This document shows, piece by piece, positions 57,097-64,000 of a DNA stretch of 64,000 nt. Source of the DNA: Lathyrus oleraceus. Lineage: Eukaryota; Streptophyta; Magnoliopsida; Fabales; Fabaceae. The stretch is from NCBI RefSeq assembly GCF_024323335.1, contig NC_066580.1, forward strand, positions 257,152,977 to 257,216,976, written 5' to 3'. Positions within the stretch are counted from its first letter, which is position 1; each line of letters starts with the position of its first letter. Under the pieces are notes generated by a model. It made no database searches, was not told where the DNA came from, and saw only the letters and a program-made list of their open reading frames with translations. Both the position numbers and the translations under genes were made by a program.

Positions 57097-58347
57097 ATAA
57101 TGTTAAGCCTTCCTGAAGGCAGGTGCTATATGAGCCACCTGGTGCTGGTTACTGGCAGGGTGAACAGTCTTCCTCTTCATAGAGGGTCTTCTCTTGACAA
57201 GGGAAGACACAACATGTGCCTTTCCCTCTTTCTTCTTTGCTTAGCCCCCATACAGCTTTACAGAAGAGCCTTCATCCCTGGTCAGACGTCCTGCCCGGAC
57301 TCCTTCCTCTAGCCTCATCCCCATGTTCACCATTTCGGTGAAGTCCGAGGGAGCACTAGCAATCATCCGCTCGTAGTAGAAAGAGCTTAAAGTCTTTAAA
57401 ATGATCTTCGTTATTTCTTTCTCTTCGAGTGGAGGCACAATTTATGCAGTCAATTCACGCCACCTCTGGGCATACTCCTTAAAAGTTTCCTTCTCCTTCT
57501 AGGACATAGCCCTCAACTGGTCCCTATCGGGAGCCATATCAACATTGTACTTGTACTGCTTGACGAAGGCTTCCCCAAGGTCGTTGAAGGAGCGGATGTT
57601 TGCACTATCTAGACCCATATACCATCTGAGTGCGGAACCGGATAGGCTGTCTTGGAAATAGTGGATGAGGAGTTGATCATTCTCGGTTTGAGTTGACATC
57701 TTGCGTGCGTACATCACAAGATGGCTGAGAGGGCAAGTGTTTACCTTATATTTTTCAAAGTCAGGTACTTTGAACTTGATAGGAATCTTGACATTGGGCA
57801 CAAGGCACAACTCAGCAGCAGGTTTACCAAAGAGGTCCTTCCCTCTTAGAGTCTTCAGTTCCTTGCGCAGCTCAAGGAATTGGTCATTCATATCATCCAT
57901 TTTCTCATAAACGTCTGGGCCCTCAGATGGCTCAGAGTGATAAATGGTGTCTTCGATTCTCGGTAACGTGTGCACTACGGGAAGTGGCACAACAAGGACC
58001 AGGCTAGATGCCGATAGAGAAGCGAAGGTCGGAGCAAGACCCTCTGGCACAAAGTTTGCGGGCATCCCCTAGGGAAACCCAGCTGGCATAGTCGGAGTGA
58101 AGTGAGCAGTGGCAGCAGGCATAGTAGAGGAAGCTACCTCTGAGATGATTATCCTCGTGGGAGGAGTTGCAGGTGTTAGAGATGACTGGCTCTGAGCAGC
58201 CAGGAATGACTCCATCATGGTAGTCAACCTAGCTACTTCCTCCTTCAATTCACGGTTCTCTTGTTCAAGATGATCCATCAGCTTTGGTAGATTCGCTCTG
58301 GTGTTATACCGGTGCGTCAGCTTGTCTTCAAAATAAATGAAGAACAC
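56617..58347 (-). pseudogene. Tat/Ogre gag pseudogene
   Basis: One minus-strand frame from about 58347 to 56617. N-terminal coiled coil (MDHLEQENRELKEEVARLTT); Ala/Thr/Pro-rich linker; capsid core (57499-57900) with IPIKFKVPDFEKYKVNTCPL, LIHYFQDSLSGSALRWYMGL and YNVDMAPDRDQL; a poly-Gln/His region (57030-57100); and a zinc-knuckle-like CLYHSGAPGHDVENC near 56835. Stops at 58069, 57499, 57442, 57241 and 57103 break it. At 58069, 57499 and 57442 the family residue is Gln as I recall it, and CAG/CAA to TAG/TAA is a single C-to-T change. No frameshift. The gag would form the particle core. Confidence 0.88.
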
Positions 58348-58607
58348 AGAGTTAGACCACTGATCAAGAAGCCCTGAACAAAACCTGCTTATGCATATGA
58401 TGCATGCAATGTTTGTGCATATGATTTATTTTTATCAGAGGAACTTTATAGAGATCTATTTACAAGTATTTGAAAATATTAATCTTTTAGACATATAATG
58501 GAGTATTCATATTAATAATATTTGGAAAATTTTTTACACCAAAGAAGTATAGTCTTGGTAACCAAATACAATACAAGAGAGAAGGAAAATGAACATCCTA
58601 TGGAACC
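58348..58607. other. Spacer between the two 5' ORFs of the Tat element
   Basis: AT-rich, with repeated atgcatatgatgcatgca-type text near 58391-58425. No coding sequence seen. Confidence 0.5.
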
Positions 58608-60072
58608 CTAGAAGCAATCATCCAAAGCTCTTGAGACCGGAAGATAAGCTGCTCAAAGCCTCTTCACCTCCCTCTCATAGGTTGCCTCCATATCTACCTT
58701 CTCTTTGGCAAGTCGATCATACTTTCTCTTCCAAAACTTGGATGACTGAGGAAGAAGAGAAGTAACCACATCATCTGGCTCATCAATAATCTAATGCTCC
58801 AAAAATTCTATCACATCATCTCTATCTCTAATTTGCTGAAGTAGCTCCTCTCGCTCACGGACCCAAGCACGCGAACGGTCTTCATCTCTCAACTCATCTA
58901 CTCCTTGGTTAGGGAGGATTGAAGGCCCAACCATAATCATAGGGGTAGGTCTTGGGTAGTCATAGGGCATGCGGTACTCAGAAGTTCTCTTCCTCACCCA
59001 AGAGGTGTAGGGTTCCAAAGCAATACAATTCTTTAGACCAAGCTCTTTCCTTCCCTTCCTATGAATTTTGTGCCAAGCGCGGACCATTCTGCCCTTCACG
59101 TTCTGGGGATCTTTATCCTCTTGAAAGAACACACCTTCCAACAGAATGTTGTGAGGTTTATCCTTTAAGGGGAACCCAAGCTGACAGCGAGCTAAAATAG
59201 GGTTGTAGTTAATTCCACCACATGTACCAAGAAGAGGCACATTGGAGAATTCCCCACAACAGTAAATAATCTGCACACCATCATACACATGGTTGTACCA
59301 AAAGATATCATCATTAGTGAGAGACATAAGCCTCGTGGAACATCGTAGACATCCTTTGTTCTCCTTGAAGGCGAGCGTCTGAGGCAAGTGCGAAATAAAC
59401 CACTTGTACAACAGAGGCAAATAGCACACAATGGTACCACCACCCTTTGCATTCCTCATATGCAAAGAGAAATAAGTGTCACCCTGTCATACCCCAATTT
59501 TGTCCGGGCATATTTAAATTTTCATAGAATTGATTTCATTTTTAATTTGCATCATATGCACAACATAACATACATTTCATCACGAATAATACCTAAAATG
59601 TCAGTCAGGATAAATTTATTAAAAATACAGACAAATCGATTGAGTCATTTCTCAAGAACGTGCACAAATCAGCGACGGTTGTTTCGGTTGCATTTCGACC
59701 CGCCTGAGCCTTTTAACAGGTGCAAATTTATTTCAGAATTTGAAGAAATGCTGTATTTTTTCAATAAGTATATTTTGTGCTGATCATTTTAGTGTGCCCG
59801 ATTTAATTTTCTGAGCAAATTTATATCCGACTTATATTTATAATCGATCACTATTTTTATAAGGTTGTTTTTTCAACTAAAATAATTAGTGTAAATAATC
59901 ATAATTATTGTTGAATTTATTTTGGTTTGCTTAACTATTAATTTTTAAAGTGTAGTGAAAAGAAGGTTAAAAATGTGAGTTTAGATTTATTCATAAAAAT
60001 TTCTCTCTCAATCTGAAAAAGAAACGGATAAGAAGGAACAAATTTGGTGAATTTTGAGGATCCAATAATAGT

Positions 60073-60086
60073 GTGACACGTGTCAC
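60073..60086. promoter_or_regulatory. Perfect 14-bp palindrome with a G-box core
   Basis: GTGACACGTGTCAC. CACGTG is the core bound by plant bZIP and bHLH factors. It lies about 590 bp into the LTR, before a pyrimidine-rich stretch. Regulatory role is inferred only from the motif. Confidence 0.5.
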
Positions 60087-62639
60087 TCTTCCTCTCTCAC
60101 ACAACAAACTCACACTATCCTCTCACCACGCATCCCCTCACTCTCCTCACCTCACTCTCCACTCATCATTAATACCCTTTATTCCCTCTCACTCACATGA
60201 ATGCCCACACTGTTCACTCGTCCTTTCCCTCACTCTCTCTCTCACTCACCCTTTACACACTCTGAAAAACCATTCTGAAAAAACAAAAAAGCTTCTTCTT
60301 TCCCTCATCGACTTCACCAACAACCATCCTCTCTTCATACTTCTCCTTCGTCAACCCGTCACCGTACAACTACAACCGACCACCTATCCGCCCTTCATCG
60401 ACCATCAACCTACCTCCATCCGCCTCCACACAATCTTCTTTTCCCTTACGCCGGAACGCCTATTCTCCCTTCATCAACCCATCAACACCTTCACCTTATG
60501 CCACCACGACCACCTCGTGTGCCTCACATCATCACCTCTGCAAACCACAACCAGCCACCGTCCACCTTCCAACACCGTTTCCACCGTGGAAACCAAATCC
60601 TCGCCACTTCACCTTTCCGATAACAACCACCACGCCCTCAAATCGCTCACTCCGAATCTCCAACCGTTCGATAACAACCTCACCATCGTAAAAACCACAA
60701 CCCAACCACCCTTCGACCAGATCCACAAATCGCCGCCGAAGTCCTCAACAAAAACAACAAACCACCATAAAGCTTCAAAGGAAATTTTGAATCCCTTCCG
60801 TTGTCATTACGATAGCTACGGATCCAAGAGGACGACAGAGTTTGTTCGTCGATTAGAAAAATGATGGTGAGCGATTCTGTTAATGTTGTCGGTCAAGGGA
60901 TACTTGGACGTGCGACATTCACAGGAAGTCATTAGGGAATTGTTCTGAACATTTTCATTAAAGCTGCATATCCACCAGAGTCGTTACCTGAAACTGCACT
61001 CCCTCAGTAGCTAACAGTGCTAACCAACCGAGTATTTCACCGCATGGTCCAAGGCATGTTACTGCTCAAACCCCTTCTTTTCACAATGGTTCCGTATTAA
61101 CACCTCAATCCCTAAACGAGATATTCGAGAACCTTTGCCAACCGAAGGCTCAACGAGAGAATACAACTGTGAAAGCTGAAGCTGAAGTGATATCTACAAA
61201 TCTTGATTCTTCGTGTCTGCAACAACATTCATGACAACAACAAACAACACACAAGCTTCTCTACTCTAGCGCTTCCCTCTGCTTGACGCCAACGGTGGTT
61301 CGATACTACGATAACAGTGTGCATCGCATCCTTCTTCATATTGTACTATTTGTTGTGATTATTTTGATTTTGATTTCGAATTGTTCGCATTGGTACACAC
61401 TGAGTTGTTTGTATACTGCTTTATGTTAGCGTTATGCTTTGATTTCGAGTCGTTTACATGGTTCAAAGTCCGTTGTTTGTTTATGCGTGTCTAAGTTGTT
61501 ATGGAGTTTCATCCATAGCTTTCACATATCATGATTTCGGTCATAATTCGGCTTTGATTACATATGTGAATTTTCAAATTTCCGCTTTATTTTTATTCAA
61601 AATATTGATGATTGTGAGGTTAGGAACATGAGGTTGCTTTGTTCATTATATATTCCCTGATGTTGGTTAAGGTATTATGGGTTTGTTTATGTTTTGGTTC
61701 CTGGAACACGGTCTTTTCGTTGTGTGAATTCTGGATGCATGTATATGTGAATCATGAGTCAAGTGTGGGGATTATGCGTGTTGTACTGCGGGTGACCATT
61801 TGTTAATGCCTTTTATTCGCCCTTCATCATAATACGTGGAAGTTCTTGCCATGTAGATTCATGGTCCTGCTATGGTCCTTACAGCAAATTAATTTTGATG
61901 GCAGTGTAGCATAACAATTCATAAACACATTAAGAATGTTAGACATAATTAGGAGGTGATTAATCGGATTTTTAAGCCCGAGGCTCGACTTTTCTGTGTC
62001 GTGATGCCACCAAAGACTACAATACATCAAAAGAATATTTTCGCCGCGTTTGGATTTCGTGAATAACATTAATCCTTGTTATCTCGCATAAACCGGTTTG
62101 AGCATATATTCCGTTAATAAATCAACATTGTCACTTATTTTCATTTGTTTTCTTAAAAAAATTAATTAATTGGACTTTTGTTTGATTAATTCATTTCAAT
62201 TAATTAATCTTAATTAACTTAATTATTTGAGATAATTAAATAATTTTGATAATTAATCTTAATTAATTCAATTAATCAACTTAACCAAATTCTGATGAGT
62301 TAATAATTAAAGGATTTTCTTTTCCACCATGTTTTCATAATAAACAAATTCAATTTCAATTCATCATCAACCCAAACCAATTTCAAAAACACATCACATA
62401 ATTCTCGATTCAAACATCGAGCCCATGTTTAAACACCCTTGTAAGTCGATTGCTCTTAGCATCGCCATCAACCTCACATAGCTTACTCTTGGGCTTTCTT
62501 ACAATGAGACATATTCGGTTATTAATTAATCGAGTAGATGATCGATTCACCATAATTTATTCAACGAACACAAACTCAAACCATTTTCCAAACCATTTAA
62601 CTTCAAAAGAATTTTCTCTTAAATTTTGGGATGAAAAAG

Positions 62640-63120
62640 ATATAGGAAGCGTTCGCCTCGCCATTTCTTGATTATTTGAATAATTGGCGTACGCCACATT
62701 GCTCAAATCATCGACTTTTCAACACCTACCAAATCAAAATCCAAAATTCAAACTATTTTCGCAAATCAAATACAACGTCTAAAAACATATCTTTTATAAA
62801 TTAAACTTCGGATGACCAAAGATGGGAGGCGTTCGCCTCACCATCTCTCGATTATTTGAATAATTGGCGCTCGCCATATTTCACAAATCATCGACTTCCG
62901 ATTAATACATTTTAAATAAACTTGGATAAAGGAATAAGTGGCGCACGCCTCATTATTCTTTGAATAAGCAAGTAGGAGGCGTACGCCTCACTACCGTGCA
63001 TATTCAACATCCACAAACAAACTTTCAAAATAATTCGACCGAAAAAGGGAGTAGAAGGCGGTCGCCTTATTATTCCTCGAAAGAATTGGACGATTGGTGT
63101 GCACCACATTGCTCAATCTT
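62640..63120. repeat. Degenerate tandem repeats with GGCG(N2)CGCC palindromes
   Basis: Blocks near 62645, 62825, 62930 and 63046 share ggaggcgttcgcctcaccat or variants, gattatttgaataattggcg and caaatcatcgactt. Palindromes include ggcgtacgcc (twice), ggcgcacgcc and ggcggtcgcc. Confidence 0.8.
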
Positions 63121-64000
63121 TCGTTATTCTTCAAAAAAACATCTCAAAACACGTTAAACTCAACTTCTCGCCCTCGAGCGATCGAAACCAATCAAACACC
63201 TAAACACATCAAATCAGATTGTCATCCCCGCGTGACTAAAACTCCTTTCAAAAGAACACTATCAATCATTTCTAATGCGCCCAACAAACCAGTGCTAGAG
63301 CCTCCACCGAGAGTAGACAAGTCAGCGTTTAGCCGTTAGAACGCCTCCCTACACAGTCGTTCATCAAAACAAAATACACCAAATATTCGTAGTAGCCCGA
63401 ATTACGAATGCTCTGATTTCCTTATTGCACCATAAGGATACGTACGATGGAGATTGTTGTATCTTCGCGAGAACACTAATAAAACACCTCCCATTTCCCC
63501 CTCCTGAGGTCTTCATCCATATTTATCATCAATTCTAATTACTCGAAGCAAGCAAATAACAATCAACTAACATTCAAATAGCAAATCAGACTAAAAGGTT
63601 CTCGTTGAGTACAACGGACGTGAGGGGTGCTAATACCTTCCCTTTGCTAATCGACTCCCGAACCCGAATATGGTTGTGATGACCATTATTCTATTTTCTT
63701 AAAGGTTTTCTCGATATTTTTCTATTCCTTCATTAGAATGAATAAAGTTCGGTGGCGACTCTGTTTCGAACAACATTTTTCCGTGTTCCATCGCGAGGGA
63801 TCGCATTTTTTTTGAGGTGCGACACACCCAATAGAGTAGGAACGGGATTAAGAGTAGAGAAAATCCTAATAGCGTTCACATCGACAAAGTTGTCGATGTT
63901 GGGGAATAACACTAGCCCATAGATTAGAAGTACAAATATGGCTTCAAAGGCGTCCTCACTCATGGCATTCCCAAACAAGGTAGCTTGGGCTATGAGAAAA

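Larger units (their letters stand above)
59485..63824 (+). mobile_element. Solo LTR of an Ogre-like element (4340 bp), TSD caccc
   Basis: It begins TGTCATACCCCAATTTTGTC and ends TTGAGGTGCGACA, flanked by caccc at 59480-59484 and 63825-63829. Both termini match the minus-strand LTR at 4377-9199. No internal sequence is present. Features inside: a G-box palindrome (60073-60086), a C-rich stretch 60080-60750 with a 263-codon frame I do not accept as a gene, and GGCGNNCGCC-type repeats (62640-63120). Confidence 0.93.
58608..64000 (-). pseudogene. Extra upstream ORF of the Tat element (DUF7745-like), split by a solo LTR
   Basis: On the minus strand a frame enters from the window edge (63978-63830, with MSEDAFEAIFVLLIYGLVLFP), is cut by the solo LTR, and resumes at 59479 with AKGGGTIVCYLPLLYKWF, VPLLGTCGGINYNPILARCQ and a charged coiled-coil tail (REELLQQIRDRDDVIEFLEH). 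Stops at 58791 (a Gln codon expected) and 58653 precede the apparent true end at 58608-58610. Legume retroelement proteins with this text are annotated as DUF7745; this is from memory, and the function is unknown. Removing 4345 bp (LTR plus one TSD) restores the frame exactly. The N-terminus lies outside the window. Confidence 0.75.

Noticed and set aside
60073..60864. 263-codon plus-strand ORF in the Ogre solo LTR
   Set aside because: Extreme Ser/Thr/Pro/His/Leu content follows a C-rich strand; no domain is recognisable and it lies fully inside an LTR. It might be a fortuitous frame in the transcribed leader.

Overview
The window is nuclear DNA from a plant and consists almost entirely of nested transposable elements. 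I see no ordinary host gene, rRNA or tRNA gene. The long Ogre/Tat-type Ty3/gypsy LTRs (2.7-4.8 kb), the Maximus/SIRE-type Ty1/copia element with an env-like gene, the Tekay chromovirus and the CACTA elements with the terminus CACTACGCCAAA together suggest a large legume genome, probably tribe Fabeae (pea, faba bean, vetch, lentil relatives). Species is an inference.

Layout. 1-4186: a CACTA transposon on the minus strand, cut by the window edge, with a broken TNP2-type transposase; it sits in the leader of an Ogre-like element whose 5' LTR is 4377-9199. 9200-10574: LTR and copia gag debris. 10575-36162: a chain of about 2.8-kb non-coding LTRs separated by only 234-319 bp of internal DNA. Inside this chain lie a solo Tat LTR (11748-14449, TSD atatg) and a decayed Maximus-type copia element (15946-30682, minus). 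The copia env-like gene is split by a complete CACTA element (17016-22987, TSD tct) that encodes an uninterrupted 1074-aa transposase and a spliced chimeric ORF containing captured Argonaute exons. 36163-64000: a Tat/Ogre-type Ty3/gypsy element on the minus strand (3' LTR, repeat-rich 3' region, pol, gag and an extra DUF7745-like ORF). It is interrupted by an intact, young Tekay chromovirus (46987-55538, TSD tctcc) and by a 4.34-kb Ogre solo LTR (59485-63824, TSD caccc).

How the parts relate. Insertion order can be read from the target-site duplications: CACTA went into copia, chromovirus and solo LTR went into the Tat element, and the solo LTR went into a member of the LTR chain. The chromovirus gag-pol and the CACTA transposase are the only long intact coding regions. 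The older elements carry many nonsense codons, several of which are C-to-T changes of Gln or Arg codons, as expected of methylated, silenced DNA. The most notable item is the CACTA element carrying exons of an Argonaute PIWI domain, a piece of the host RNA-silencing machinery, joined in frame to a transposon exon.
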